A stretch of 64,000 bases of DNA from Deltaproteobacteria bacterium (GCA_005888095.1 VBKF01000102.1:45803-109802); one strand, 5' to 3'. Counted from the first letter of the stretch, positions 18,756 through 29,973 are shown. Notes: a model not told the origin generated them from the sequence alone. Translations and numbers: made by a program.

Positions 18756-19634
18756 TCAGGCGCGCCGGGACAGCGGCGGATACGGTCCGGGCGGGTAGGC
18801 CTCGTGGCGCGGCAGGTCGTCGGCGATCTCGTACCAGGGCGCCTGCGAGCCGACGAAGATGTGCAGCTCCTCCCGCGCACCCGGATCGTCGTCGAGCGAG
18901 CCGGCCGGCACGACGACTCGCCCGCGCTCCACGTCCACGCGCGGCGCGCTCGCGCCGCACGTGCGGCAGAAGACCTGCGTGAAGCGCTGCGCCTCCGGGA
19001 CCTTGTAGGAAACCAGCAGCTCCTCGCCGCGCAGCCACCGGAAGCGCGGCCGCTCGACGAAGAGGTTCGAGGCGTGCGCCGCGCTGCGCCCCTTCCGGCA
19101 GCGCGAGCAGTGGCAGTTGACGATCGGCCCCGCGACCGGACCCGCGATCTCGAAGGCGACGCCGCCGCAGAGGCAGCTCCCGCGCACGGCTCCCGCGGCC
19201 GACTCGGAGCGTCGCGCGAACGGAACGGCGTCGCCGGCGCCCGGAGGGTAGGCGTCGAAGCGCGGGAGCGCGTCGGCGATGTCGTGCCAGGGCGCCTTGG
19301 ACGCGACGAAGATGTGCATCTGGGGTCGGATCTGCGGGTCGTCGTCCAGGACGCCGGCCGGCACGTACACGGGCCCGGTCGCAGGCAGCTCCGGCAGCTT
19401 CGAGCCGCAGCGTGCGCAGAACGGCCGGACGCCAGCCGGCGAGGACTGGTACCGGCGGACGCCTTCCTCGCCGCTCCGCCAGCGGACCCCCTCGGCGTCC
19501 GTGGCCACATGGGTCGCAAAGGCCCCCCCGTGCGCCTTGCGGCACATCGAGCAGTGACAGTGGCCCATCCAGTCGCAGGGCGCGCTCACCTCGAACGTGA
19601 CGTGCCCGCAGAGACAGCTCCCGCGTATCGTCAT
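18756..19634 (-). CDS. Tandem double GFA/CENP-V-type zinc protein
   Basis: 292 aa made of two full GFA (glutathione-dependent formaldehyde-activating enzyme) domains: about 1-135 and 148-285. Each has GSCLCG, a CHCSxCRK motif and a CxxC (FCARCGSK; FCRTCGAS) that bind zinc, plus WHDIADALPRFDAYPPG / WYEIADDLPRHEAYPPG at its end. GFA proteins are usually single-domain and about 130-190 aa, so this is an in-frame duplication. ATG 19634 starts exactly on the first domain. Catalytic role unproven for most of the family. Lies between a penicillin-acylase gene (16 nt) and namZ (3 nt). Confidence 0.87.
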   Translation of the reverse strand: MTIRGSCLCGHVTFEVSAPCDWMGHCHCSMCRKAHGGAFATHVATDAEGVRWRSGEEGVRRYQSSPAGVRPFCARCGSKLPELPATGPVYVPAGVLDDDPQIRPQMHIFVASKAPWHDIADALPRFDAYPPGAGDAVPFARRSESAAGAVRGSCLCGGVAFEIAGPVAGPIVNCHCSRCRKGRSAAHASNLFVERPRFRWLRGEELLVSYKVPEAQRFTQVFCRTCGASAPRVDVERGRVVVPAGSLDDDPGAREELHIFVGSQAPWYEIADDLPRHEAYPPGPYPPLSRRA

Positions 19635-19650
19635 GCGTCCTCCGTTCTCG

Positions 19651-22182
19651 TCACGGCCGGATCTGCACCACCTGCTGGAAGGTGGGGCGGTTCTGCCACG
19701 GGATGGGGCCAACCACCAGGGTACCGGCGAGCGTGAAGTGGATGTCGTCCTGGCGGGGGTCCGCCTGCCACGTGGCCGGCGAGGCCGAGCCGAAGCGCGC
19801 GGTGAGCGCGTCGACCGCGGCGGCGAGACTCCCGCGCACCGCCGCCGCACAGGCGGCGCGCCGCCCATCGGCGCAGCGGAGCATGCGGTACCGGCCGCGC
19901 ACGCGGCGCCCCAGTGCCTGGCGGAGCACCTTGCTCAGATAACCGTAGTAGCCGTCCTGGTATGCCGAGCCGAGGTTCTGATCGCTCGGCGCGTCGTCGA
20001 ACGGCAGCGGGATCTGCGGGTAGAAGTCGCCGAGCTGGGCGTCGAAGACGGCGTGCACGAGGCGCGGGTACCACTCGTCCATGAGCGCCACCGCGGCGCC
20101 GTCGTCGTAGCGCCCGTCGCCGTCGCGGTCGCGGCGATGGGCACCGGCGCGCATCCAGTCGCGCAGGAGACGGATCACCTCGCCGAGCCGGCGATCACCG
20201 GCGGCGAGGGCCAGCGCGTGCGGCAATATCGTTTGTCCTCGTAGATCGACGGTGGCCGCGTCGGCCATCGCGTCGACCACGCGGGCGGCCGTCACCGGCC
20301 CGTCGCCGACCGCCGCCGCCAGGCGGACGTCGAGTGCCAGGGAGCGGTAGACCGGGCCGTAGCCGTAGTTGTGGTCGGCGGCCCGCCAGCCGCGCGCGGG
20401 CTTGTTGTTCCACGAGGTGGCGAAGCCTCGGCGCGGGTTCACCTCGAAGGGCTGCGCGGTGACGGGCAGGAATCCCCGCCATTCCCACTCGCCGGTACCC
20501 CACGAAGGCAGGTCGGGATCGACGCCCTCGGCGCGCACCGGATAGAGGCCCGAGTGGAAGTAGGCGACGTCGGTGCGGTTGACGTACAGCCAGTTGAGCG
20601 TGCTGTTGACGCTCGCCATCACGTCGCGGAAGGCCGCGGGGGTCGTCGCCAGGTCGTCGTTCAGCTGGACGAAGGCGCCGGCCGACTCGACCTCGCGGTT
20701 GAAGCTCGAGCGCTCCACCGCCACCACCACCGGCTGACCGTCCACCATCGCGCGGCCGAGCACGGGCCCGTGCACGGTCCGCTCGATGGTCGCGGTCACC
20801 GTGGCGGTGCCCGACGTCCACGTGTCGACGCGGCGCGAGAGTGACCGGCACTCGCCCCGGTAGAGCGTGCCCGAGTCCGCCGCGCCGCCCGGCGGCGTGC
20901 AGAGCCTCTCGACGCGGACGTCGGCCAGGTCGGAGCCGCCGGCGGTGGCCGTGAACGCGTAGTCCGGCGTGTGGCCGAGGACGACGTAGGGCGTGCCGGG
21001 CACCAGAGCCCCGCGCACGTTGACGCCCCCGCCGTCGAGCGCCAGCTCGAGCAGCACCTCCGGGGCGAAGTAGCCGACCTGCGGCCCGCCGACGAGGATC
21101 GGGGCACCGCCCGCCGCCTTGCGTCCCGTGACCGCGAGCCAGTTGCTCATGCCGCGCGGCACCGGCGTCGCCGTGGCCGTGGCCCCGCCCGTGATCGCGA
21201 CCGGATGGGCGGCGGCGAACGAGCCGGGGTCGAGGAGGGCCACTGCCGCGGGGTCGACCTGGCGCGCGCTTCCCCCGGGATAGGGAAAACGCCGCCGCGT
21301 CGAGACCGGCGCTTCGGGGTCTTCCGCGGAACGCAGGTCGGTCCAGAGGAGCCGCCCGCGCTTCTCACCGAAGCGTTGCTCGAGCGCGCCGAGCAGCAGG
21401 GCATTCAGATGCTCGCCGCCGCCACCGTTGCCGAAGCCGATCACCGTCGTGAAGGAGATCGTGCAGGCGACGACGTCGGTCAGCTTCCAGTCCTGGAGTG
21501 GGATGTGGAGCAGGCCGTACTCCGCCGGCAGCTTCGCCTTGGTCGGGTCCGCACGGGCCTCGGCGATGTACGCGTTGACGCCGGCGACGAACGCGGTGGC
21601 GTCGTCGAGCACCGTCTGGCCGAGCACCGGGTTCCGCTCGATCCCCTGGTTGATCTGCAGCTCGAGCTCCTCCTCGGAGTAGCCGGCGACCGCGGCGTAG
21701 GTGCGGTCGAAGCCGACGGCCCCGAGCACGTCGCGCAGGTCTCCGGCGAACTGCGTGAAGCGACCGCGGCCCATGTTGCGGAGCGCGTCGGCGAGGAAGA
21801 GGCGGTCCTCGGCCGTGACCCAGCCGGCGCCGAAGAAGACGTCGCCGCGCGTCGCGCCCGTGACGTGCGGGACACCGAAGGCGTCGCGCGCGACGGTGAC
21901 GCCCGGGCGCGGCGTCTCGACGCGCTCGGGAGCGGCCGGGGCGCCGATCGACGCGTCCTTGAAGAACCGCGCGAGATCGGGCTCCGCCAGACCAGGCGCG
22001 GCGAGGATGAGGTCCCGGTACATCGCGAGCTGATCGGTCGCGTGCGCGCCCGCCGTGACCGTGCTCGCCGGCACGAGGCCGTCCTGGCCGGGGGGCAGGA
22101 TGTCGAGAAAGAGCGGCGCGGCGCCTGCCGCCGCGGCGACGGCGACGAGGAGCGCGGCTGCGAGGAGTGGCAGCGGACGCAC
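19651..22182 (-). CDS. Penicillin acylase family (Ntn-hydrolase) secreted amidase
   Basis: 843 aa. Signal peptide 1-22. Propeptide/alpha-chain to about 345, with DAFGVPHVTGATRGDVFFGAGWVTAEDRLF typical of the family; the autocleavage site is GM-SNWLAVTG, making Ser346 the expected N-terminal nucleophile of the beta chain. Later GPVL, SWNNKPARGW and DHNYGYGP are conserved in the penicillin/cephalosporin acylase superfamily. Such enzymes cleave amide bonds of penicillins, acyl-homoserine lactones or other N-acyl compounds; the substrate cannot be told here. A Ca-binding-like DRDGDGRYDDG loop lies near residue 695. Co-directional with PLD (54 bp upstream) and the GFA gene. Confidence 0.88.
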   Translation of the reverse strand: MRPLPLLAAALLVAVAAAAGAAPLFLDILPPGQDGLVPASTVTAGAHATDQLAMYRDLILAAPGLAEPDLARFFKDASIGAPAAPERVETPRPGVTVARDAFGVPHVTGATRGDVFFGAGWVTAEDRLFLADALRNMGRGRFTQFAGDLRDVLGAVGFDRTYAAVAGYSEEELELQINQGIERNPVLGQTVLDDATAFVAGVNAYIAEARADPTKAKLPAEYGLLHIPLQDWKLTDVVACTISFTTVIGFGNGGGGEHLNALLLGALEQRFGEKRGRLLWTDLRSAEDPEAPVSTRRRFPYPGGSARQVDPAAVALLDPGSFAAAHPVAITGGATATATPVPRGMSNWLAVTGRKAAGGAPILVGGPQVGYFAPEVLLELALDGGGVNVRGALVPGTPYVVLGHTPDYAFTATAGGSDLADVRVERLCTPPGGAADSGTLYRGECRSLSRRVDTWTSGTATVTATIERTVHGPVLGRAMVDGQPVVVAVERSSFNREVESAGAFVQLNDDLATTPAAFRDVMASVNSTLNWLYVNRTDVAYFHSGLYPVRAEGVDPDLPSWGTGEWEWRGFLPVTAQPFEVNPRRGFATSWNNKPARGWRAADHNYGYGPVYRSLALDVRLAAAVGDGPVTAARVVDAMADAATVDLRGQTILPHALALAAGDRRLGEVIRLLRDWMRAGAHRRDRDGDGRYDDGAAVALMDEWYPRLVHAVFDAQLGDFYPQIPLPFDDAPSDQNLGSAYQDGYYGYLSKVLRQALGRRVRGRYRMLRCADGRRAACAAAVRGSLAAAVDALTARFGSASPATWQADPRQDDIHFTLAGTLVVGPIPWQNRPTFQQVVQIRP

Positions 22183-22236
22183 GGGGAGCGCATCCTAGTG
22201 TGACCTCGCCCCCGAAGGCCAGCCCGCCGCCAGGCT

Positions 22237-23631
22237 CTATGCCGCGTAGCGCGCCGGATCGAGGGCGAAGGCCAGGCCGTGGAGTCGCTCGCCGCGCACC
22301 CGACGGTCGCGGTTCGTACCGGCCGCGTCGCGGAAGAGAGCGAGCGCCGCACGGTCGTCGAGGGAGGTGGTGTCGGCGCCCAGGTGCTCCTGCAGCAGTG
22401 AACAGCGCAGCGCGCGCGCCGCCCGCGCGTCCCAGAACGATACGTTCAGCTCGGTGTCGGCATGGAACGAGCGGCTCGCCACGTTGGTCGAGCCGATGGT
22501 GCCCCACACGTCGTCCACGAGCGCGGCCTTGGCGTGCACGTAGATGTCCTCGTAGCGCCCGCCGCCGCACGAGGCGGCGAGCCCCGCGAGCGTGAAGCGC
22601 GGGTGTCGGGCGAGGATCTCGAGCTGGGTGAAGAATGCGGCCGCGCGCGGATCGCCCCGCGCCGTCCTGATCTCGGGCATCGGCACCGCCGGCACGAGGA
22701 ACACCACGGCGACACCCCGCGCGAGCGCCGCCTCGAGGTGCGCGAGGACGTCGAGCGAGTGCAGGAACTGGTTCTCGAGGTAGATGGTACGCGCCGCGGC
22801 GTCGATCGCCGCGAGGTACTGCTCGAGCACGCTCTGCTCGCCGGCCTCCGTCGGGAAGGGTGCGGCGCCGGGGGCCGGGGTCGCGTCGCGGTAGCGTCCG
22901 GGCCGCACCGTGCGCGTGACCTGGGCCGTGGCTGCGCCGGCCGGCGGCGAGGTGACGGCGGGAAAGCGGAGGGGGCCCGCCCGCTCCGCATCCGGCCAGG
23001 CGCCGTCGCGGCGGTCGCGTTCGCTCGCCTCGTTCCAGCGCTGCACGAAGTTGTGGTGGACATCGGTGGTGGCCGGGCCGCGCAGCTCGAGGTAGAGATC
23101 GTGGACGTTGACGTAGACGTCGTGCGCGACGCCGCCGCCGACCGGCGGATGCCCGGGTGGCACGATCGAGCCGTGGTCCAGGTTGATGCCGCCCACGAAG
23201 GCGACCTCGCCCGGCCGGCCGGCGTCGATCAGCCAGCTCTTCTGATGGTGGCAGTACCGCGGGAGGTGATCCCAGCGGGCCAGGAAGCGAGCGCCGCGTG
23301 CCGCGAGCCAGGCACGGTCCGCCGCGCTGCCGCCGAAGTGCGACGCGCCGGGCAGGATCCGGTCGAGGTCCGGCTCCCGCCAGAAGAGCGCCCGGACGTC
23401 CAGGCCGCGCGCGGCGGCGCGGTCGAGCAGGTCGAAGAAGGTGCCGCGAGCGCCCGGCAGCGCGAGGTCGCGTTCGATGAAGGCGACCGTCACCCAGACG
23501 CTCGCGCGCGCCGCCTCGACCGCCTCGGCGATGCGGCGGAAGGCGGGCTCGCCGTCGACGAGCGGCCGGACGGTGTTGCTTGCCCGGGGCGGGTAGGCGC
23601 CTCGCAGCGCCGGAGGAACCGGCTCGGTCAT
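22237..23631 (-). CDS. Phospholipase D / cardiolipin-synthase-like enzyme
   Basis: 464 aa with both HKD motifs: H129-x-K131-x4-D136 (HHQKSWLIDAG) and H366-x-K368-x4-D373 (VHAKAALVDD) followed by GSTN. The pair forms one active site that transfers or hydrolyses phosphodiesters. GGINLDHGS after motif 1 replaces the usual GG.N. No signal peptide or membrane segment. Could be a cardiolipin synthase, PLD or endonuclease-like member; the size and second-motif GTIGSTN favour a phosphatidyltransferase-type enzyme. First gene of the minus-strand group running to namZ. Confidence 0.86.
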   Translation of the reverse strand: MTEPVPPALRGAYPPRASNTVRPLVDGEPAFRRIAEAVEAARASVWVTVAFIERDLALPGARGTFFDLLDRAAARGLDVRALFWREPDLDRILPGASHFGGSAADRAWLAARGARFLARWDHLPRYCHHQKSWLIDAGRPGEVAFVGGINLDHGSIVPPGHPPVGGGVAHDVYVNVHDLYLELRGPATTDVHHNFVQRWNEASERDRRDGAWPDAERAGPLRFPAVTSPPAGAATAQVTRTVRPGRYRDATPAPGAAPFPTEAGEQSVLEQYLAAIDAAARTIYLENQFLHSLDVLAHLEAALARGVAVVFLVPAVPMPEIRTARGDPRAAAFFTQLEILARHPRFTLAGLAASCGGGRYEDIYVHAKAALVDDVWGTIGSTNVASRSFHADTELNVSFWDARAARALRCSLLQEHLGADTTSLDDRAALALFRDAAGTNRDRRVRGERLHGLAFALDPARYAA

Positions 23632-23703
23632 GCGCTCGTCCTTGTAGCGAAACCCGGCACGGCGCGCACATGGGACGAGCCGATCGCGAAGGCCGAAATC
23701 TCC

Positions 23704-23745
23704 AAAAGGGAGGCGGGGGGCCGAAGCCCCCCGCCGTGGCCCTTT
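23704..23745 (-). terminator. Rho-independent terminator of the collagen-like gene
   Basis: A perfect 10-bp GC stem (23712-23721 with 23726-23735) closed by a tetraloop that reads C(UUCG)G on the minus strand, the very stable type. An outer AAAGGG/CCCTTT pairing extends it and a short T run (minus-strand TCCCTTTT) follows. It starts just past the gene stop at 23748. Confidence 0.85.
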
Positions 23746-23747
23746 CC

Positions 23748-25787
23748 TTACTGTGAGACGACCGCGGAAATCTCGCCAGCCGTCAGCTTGATGTCGAAAG
23801 CGGACGTACTGCCGGCATTGGTATCCAGGCGCTGGCAGTTCAACGTCACCGTGATCGCGGTGTTGAAGCTATTGGCGATCACGAAGGGAAGCGCCGTCGT
23901 CCCAGGGATGCTGCTGCTGATGGCGGAGACGACGGTCGCCGACGTGCTGTCGGAATCCAGGATGTTTGCACTCGCGTCCTGCGCCACGAGGCTGCACTTC
24001 ACGTAGTGCGTCTTGGCGGTCTGAGTATTCGAGAGCCACATCTTTGCACTGATCATATAGGTGCCACTATTCAAGGTCGTACTGGCCAGAGTGATGGTAG
24101 CACCGGTGTTCGGAATCGAAGCGGCTCCCTGCGGGAGTGCCTGACGATGAACCATCGAAACTCCCGGATCCCCCTTCGGACCTTGAGGACCCTGGGAGCC
24201 AAGTGCCCCGGTTGGACCCTGCGGACCCTGAGGACCCGTTGACCCAGTCAGCCCAGGGGGACCCTGAGCACCTGGAGGCCCAGCCACGCCATCATGGCCA
24301 GGATTTCCCTGGTCGCCCTTCGGACCCTGGGGACCAGTAGCGCCCGTCAGCCCGGGCGGTCCAGCGGCGCCCGGAGGCCCAGGGATGCCGTCGTGGCCGT
24401 TCGCTCCTGGATCGCCTTTCGCGCCCGTGCAGTCGTGGACGTTGCACGCCCCGTCGTGGTTCACATCCTCGGTCGCGAGGTCGCACCCGCCGTTCTCGTT
24501 CAGATCCCAGCAGTGGTGGCCATCGCCACCAGGGTTGCCTGCGGGACCCTGCGGGCCGTTGTCACCCTTCGGACCCTGAGGTCCAGGCGCGCCGTCGCGC
24601 CCAGGAGGTCCATCCGCTCCCGGCGGGCCAGGCACCCCGTCGTGACCAGGGTTGCCCTGGGGTCCCTGAGCACCCTGGGGACCTTTGCAATCCAGGACCG
24701 TGCAGGATCCGTCGTGATTCAGATCCTCTGTAGCCAGATCACATTGGCCATCTTCGTTTACATCCCAGCAGTCGAAGCCGTGAGGGCCCATCGCACCCTG
24801 CGCACCGGGCATGCCCGGGTCACCCTTCGGACCCTGAGGCCCGTGGTCGCCCGGGTCGCCCTTCGGGCCCTGAGCACCCGGCACACCCGGGTCGCCCTGC
24901 GGACCCTGGGGACCAGGTTCGCCCGGAACACCCTGCAGACCCTGCGGACCCTGGGGCCCAACAGGACCCTGGGGACCGATGCAATCCAGGACAGTGCAAG
25001 ATCCGTCACCATTCACATCTTCGGTCGCCAGGTCGCATTGGTGATTGCCATTTGCATCCCAGCAATCGAGTCCCTCGTCACCCTTCGGACCCTGAGCACC
25101 CGGCAGACCCGGCTCGCCCTGCGGACCCTGACCGCCACGATCGCCCGGGTCGCCCTTCGTACCCGGCGCACCGGGCAGACCCGGATCACCCTGCGGACCC
25201 GGAGCGCCCGGCAGACCCGGGTCGCCCTGGGGACCCTGGGGACCAGGTTCGCCCGGAACACCCTGCGGACCTTGCGCTCCCTGGGAGCCAGGAGAACCGA
25301 CGCAATCCAGAGCAGTGCACGATCCGTCGCCATTCACATCTTCGGTAGCCAGGTCACATTTGTGATTGCCGTTGGCGTCCCAGCAATCTAGTCCGTCGTC
25401 ACCCTGGAGTCCCGGGTCGCCCTTCGGGCCCTTGTGACCGTCGGCTCCCGTCGGGCCCACCGGGCCGGTGGTGCCGGGAGGCCCTGCAGGACCCATCGGT
25501 CCCATCGGACCCATCGGCCCTTGGGGACCCATCGCCCCCTGCGGACCGGTCGGCCCCATCGGACCCGGGTCGCCCGCACGGCCCTTTGAACCCTTCGGAC
25601 CCTGGGGAGCGGTAGGGTCGACCTGAACTTCTCCCTTCTTGCACTGTCCGCTGCGCTGAACGACGTTGCCCTTTGAATCAAGGCAAAAGACGTTCGGCCC
25701 ACTCTTTGCCGACGCCACCCCGCCCTTGCTCAAGAGCGAGACGAGCACAACAGCAAGCCACGATCTACCTGATTTTATCATCACCAT
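23748..25787 (-). CDS. Secreted collagen-like (G-X-Y) protein with four Ca-loop cassettes
   Basis: 679 aa. Signal peptide 1-27; a short Cys-containing head ([17 protein letters not shown]); Gly-X-Y repeats from about 60 to 543, rich in [10 protein letters not shown]; then a 135-residue beta-rich C-terminal domain ([14 protein letters not shown]... to AVVSQ) of the kind that trimerises bacterial collagen-like proteins. Four ~29-residue cassettes (about 134-162, 241-269, 339-367, 425-453) interrupt the triplets. Each has four Cys and two 12-residue acidic loops, the second being a good EF-hand loop ([12 protein letters not shown]). Start ATG 25787 has AAAGGA upstream. Likely a calcium-stiffened fibre on the cell surface; that role is inference. 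Confidence 0.88.
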   Translation of the reverse strand: MVMIKSGRSWLAVVLVSLLSKGGVASAKSGPNVFCLDSKGNVVQRSGQCKKGEVQVDPTAPQGPKGSKGRAGDPGPMGPTGPQGAMGPQGPMGPMGPMGPAGPPGTTGPVGPTGADGHKGPKGDPGLQGDDGLDCWDANGNHKCDLATEDVNGDGSCTALDCVGSPGSQGAQGPQGVPGEPGPQGPQGDPGLPGAPGPQGDPGLPGAPGTKGDPGDRGGQGPQGEPGLPGAQGPKGDEGLDCWDANGNHQCDLATEDVNGDGSCTVLDCIGPQGPVGPQGPQGLQGVPGEPGPQGPQGDPGVPGAQGPKGDPGDHGPQGPKGDPGMPGAQGAMGPHGFDCWDVNEDGQCDLATEDLNHDGSCTVLDCKGPQGAQGPQGNPGHDGVPGPPGADGPPGRDGAPGPQGPKGDNGPQGPAGNPGGDGHHCWDLNENGGCDLATEDVNHDGACNVHDCTGAKGDPGANGHDGIPGPPGAAGPPGLTGATGPQGPKGDQGNPGHDGVAGPPGAQGPPGLTGSTGPQGPQGPTGALGSQGPQGPKGDPGVSMVHRQALPQGAASIPNTGATITLASTTLNSGTYMISAKMWLSNTQTAKTHYVKCSLVAQDASANILDSDSTSATVVSAISSSIPGTTALPFVIANSFNTAITVTLNCQRLDTNAGSTSAFDIKLTAGEISAVVSQ
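24429..25388 (-). repeat. Four Cys-rich dockerin-like cassettes within the collagen stalk
   Basis: Copies at about 25302-25388, 24981-25067, 24687-24773 and 24429-24515. The shared pattern is C-W-D-x-N, then C-D-L-A-T-E-D, x-N-x-D-G-x-C, and D-C. The spacing shrinks along the gene (about 321, 294, 258 bp), so the collagen segments between cassettes differ in length. The intervening DNA is itself a degenerate 9-bp-unit (Gly-X-Y) repeat. Confidence 0.85.
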
Positions 25788-26815
25788 CTATTCCTTTCTT
25801 CGTTCTGCTGCTTCACCTGTCGTTTCCCGCCATTCAGCTCCGCCGGATTCCCAGATCCGCTGGAGGAAAAACGGCCGCATGCACCGCCTCACGCCCTTCC
25901 GTAGGCATGAACGGCCGTTCGCAGGTCACATCGGCCGCACCGTGGTGGCGGGGCCGCTCAGCCTGACCCCACGAGTCCCCGCTCCAAGTCGAGCCGGTTC
26001 CTCCCACACACCGGCACGTCCAGCAGCACACACCGCGCCCGCCCACCGTTCTCCGCGGCGAGCAAACCCTGCATGCCGGCGAACGTCTCCGTCGGTACCG
26101 TTAATGTCCCTCATCGCGTCTCGTCCGTACGCCTCCGCCATGACCCGACGTGATGCTGTAGTGTCCCCAATGATATTTGTCAACTGAAAACACACGTCAT
26201 ACCCTATCGAGCCGCTCTTGAAGTTGTACATAAGCTATATCCCAAGCCTATGCTAGTACGCCTGTCATGCTGCCGTCTGTGCGACCCCGCATGCGCTCTG
26301 CCTCGCCGTCTGCGCATTTTCGTGCCCTCTGCTGTACAGTCTGCATCAACTTCGCAGCGGGTGACGCGTCGCTCGGCAACCTCGCAGCAGGTTGCGGCCC
26401 CCCCCAGGACCCGGTTCGGCGTCTGAGCCCGTTGCCCGAGCCCTCACCTTCTCGTCCAGGGAACACCCGCATGGGCGGCTCGCGTTGGCGATGCTGACTG
26501 CGCGACGGCGCTAGTTAGCAGCCTAGGGCGACGTGCGCGCGTTCACCGATGGGGCCGCCGCGCGATCACCGCGCGGTCAGACTGACTGCGTTCGTGTTGA
26601 CGAGGAGTACGCCGGCCGACGAAGGCCGAAGCCGCGAACCGGCGTTGTCTCGGCGCCTCGCCGCCGTTTGCCCGGCTGCGTGGCGCCGGCGGGTACGCCC
26701 CGTCGTCGTGGACCACGGACTGGCGGCTCGGGCGAGGCTCCGGCACCGTACTTGCGGGCGATCCTCGCCTGCGCTAGGCCTTCGACCGTCGCGTCTCCCT
26801 CGACATGGAGGTCCG
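25788..26815. other. Long intergenic region (1028 bp) with an AT-richer patch
   Basis: No gene I can support. About 26140-26330 is much less GC-rich than the rest of the window. A minus-strand frame at 25926-26231 (starts MYNFKSGSIGYDVCFQLTN) begins in that patch, but its last two thirds look like random GC-rich reading and it matches nothing I know. The stretch probably holds the promoters of the collagen-like gene (minus) and of the peroxidase operon (plus), and may contain decayed sequence. The last bases carry the GGAG ribosome binding site of the peroxidase gene. Confidence 0.4.
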
Positions 26816-28088
<1,273 letters not shown>

Positions 28089-28096
<8 letters not shown>

Positions 28097-29198
28097 GGGA
28101 TTCAAGAGCATCGAGACCAAGCACTACGCGGAGCGCGACGCCTTCTTTGCCGGGCTCGGGCGCGTCTCGCGCCGTTCCTTCCTGAAGCTCGCCGGCCTCT
28201 CGGCGGGAATCGCCCTCGGCAAGGGGCTCGTCACGCCCCACAGCTTCCAGCTCGTCGAGGTGGCGGATGCCGCGGAGCGCTTCACCTTCGCCTACATCTC
28301 GGACACGCACCTCTATCCCCGCACGCTGAACGATCGCTTCGTGCGCGCCATCTTGAAGGCGGTCGACGACGTCAACAACCTTCAGCCGCAGCCCGACTTC
28401 GTCCTCATGGGCGGCGACCTGGCGCAGCTCGGCCGCAAGGAGGAGCTCGACCTCGGCCGCCAGATCCTGAAGGCGGTGAAGGCGCCGATCCGCATGATGG
28501 TCGGCGAGCACGACTGGTTCCTCGACCTCGGCCAGTACTGGAAGTCGCTCTTCGGGGCGGAGAGCTACTCCTTCGACCACAAGGGCGTGCACTTCGTGAC
28601 CGTGATGAGCGTGCAGGAGAAGGACTTCTGGACCGAGCGCGGCTTCACGCCGGAGCAGCGCATGCAGACGGTCGCCGGCCTCGACAACGGCATCCAGTCG
28701 CGCTTCGAGGTCGGCGAGGCGGGACGGGAGTGGCTGAAGAACGACCTCGCCAAGGTGGACAAGAAGACGCCGGTCGTCGTCTTCTCGCACTCGCCGCTCT
28801 ACAAGTACTACCGCCCGTGGAACTTCTGGACGGAGGACGCGGACGAGGTCCAGGCGATCCTGCGTCCGTTCGAGCACGTGACCGTGATCCACGGCCACAC
28901 CCATCAGCTGCTGACCAATCGCATCGACAACATCCACTTCCACGGCATGCTCTCGACCGCCTGGCCGTGGCCGTACGCGCCGGAGGGGCTGCCGAAGCTC
29001 ACCATCCAGCAGAACCGCGCCGACCCCTTCGACCAGTTCGACGGGTGCGGCGACGGCAGCGTGGACGTCGTCGAGAGCGGCCTCGTGAACGCGCTCTACA
29101 ACCTGTGGGACCGGAATCCCGTGACCGTCCGCGCCAGCTACGTCGCCTCCAGCGGCGCCCAGGAGGCGCCCCCGCGAACCAAGCTTCCTTCCTACTAG
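28089..29198 (+). CDS. Tat-exported metallophosphatase with altered GNH[DE] motif
   Basis: 369 aa. Twin-arginine signal SRRSFLKLAG at 27-36, so it is folded, probably with metals loaded, before export. Calcineurin-like motifs in order: D72-T-H74, G-G-D110, GEHD at 139-142, a SHSPLYKYY histidine and HGHTHQ. The third motif is normally GNH[D/E], whose Asn bridges metal and phosphate; here it is Glu. The family is clear but the substrate is unknown, and the change may mean different chemistry. It overlaps the peroxidase gene by 8 bp and precedes a cytochrome gene by 13 nt, so its work is probably tied to a periplasmic redox process. Confidence 0.88.
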
Positions 29199-29211
29199 CG
29201 AAGGGGACGTG

Positions 29212-29973
29212 ATGACGCCGAAGACGACCCTCACCTTCATCGCCCTGCCCGCGCTGGCGCTCGGCGGCCTCGTGCTCGCCCAGTCGCGCACTGGCCTGCC
29301 GCGCCACGACGCGCCGCCGTCGCCGTCCGGCAACCTGTCGGTGGCGCTGTGCGACGGCGAGACGGTGGCCGAGGTGCCCGGCGTGAAGGAAGGTGAGACG
29401 CCCACCCCGGAGCAGGCGCGCGCCGTCGCCGACACGCTGATGACCGAGTGGCGGCGGAAGAACCCGAACGCCGCCTGGGAAGGCGAGCCCGTACGGGTCG
29501 CCCAGGCGCTGCCGCGCGAGGGCGGGGAAAAGGGCGCGCCGGCCGCAGCCGAGCGCCCGAAGGAGGGCGGCGGCGGTGCCGGCGGCCTACCGGCCGGCCC
29601 CCAGGGGGCTGTCCAGGAGGGCCAGACCTACGGGGCCTTCTCGCAGCGCGACGAACGCATCTGGCAGGCGGAGACCGAGAAATTCGTGAAGGAAGGCCAC
29701 GACGTCTTCCACGACGCCAAGGCCTTCGGCGGCACCATCGCGGTCTCCTGCGACATGTGCCACCCCGATGCCGCGAACACCCACCCCGAGACGTTCCCGA
29801 AGTTCCAGGTGCAGCTCGGCCGGGTGGCGCTCCTGCGCGACATGATCAACTGGTGCATCCAGAACCCCGCCCGCGGGAAGCCGCTTGCCGACGACGACCC
29901 GCGGCTGAAGGCGATGGAGGCGTACATCCTGGCGCAGCGCAAGGGCACCGCGCTCGAGTTCGGCAAGCACTGA
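29212..29973 (+). CDS. Periplasmic mono-haem cytochrome c (SoxA-like C-terminus)
   Basis: 253 aa. Signal/anchor 1-24 (LTFIALPALALGGLVLAQ). A long Pro/Gly/Glu-rich linker (about 95-138) precedes the haem domain: C180-DMC-H184, then LLRDMINWCIQNPARGKPL and MEAYILAQRKG, which resembles the SoxA/thiosulfate-oxidising cytochrome fold. A second Cys (NWC) is conserved in that group. ATG 29212 was preferred to the GTG three bases earlier because the AAGGGG Shine-Dalgarno is then 5 nt away. Last gene of the peroxidase operon; convergent with the S1-domain gene 21 bp later. Confidence 0.85.
   Translation: MTPKTTLTFIALPALALGGLVLAQSRTGLPRHDAPPSPSGNLSVALCDGETVAEVPGVKEGETPTPEQARAVADTLMTEWRRKNPNAAWEGEPVRVAQALPREGGEKGAPAAAERPKEGGGGAGGLPAGPQGAVQEGQTYGAFSQRDERIWQAETEKFVKEGHDVFHDAKAFGGTIAVSCDMCHPDAANTHPETFPKFQVQLGRVALLRDMINWCIQNPARGKPLADDDPRLKAMEAYILAQRKGTALEFGKH

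Noticed and set aside
23748..25787. CRISPR-like repetition in the collagen gene
   Set aside because: The periodicity is 9 bp and in frame (Gly-X-Y), and the larger units are coding cassettes, not direct repeats with unique spacers.
25926..26231. Minus-strand frame starting MYNFKSGSIG
   Set aside because: The start is interesting but the last two thirds are Arg/Gly-rich filler and no family is recognised.
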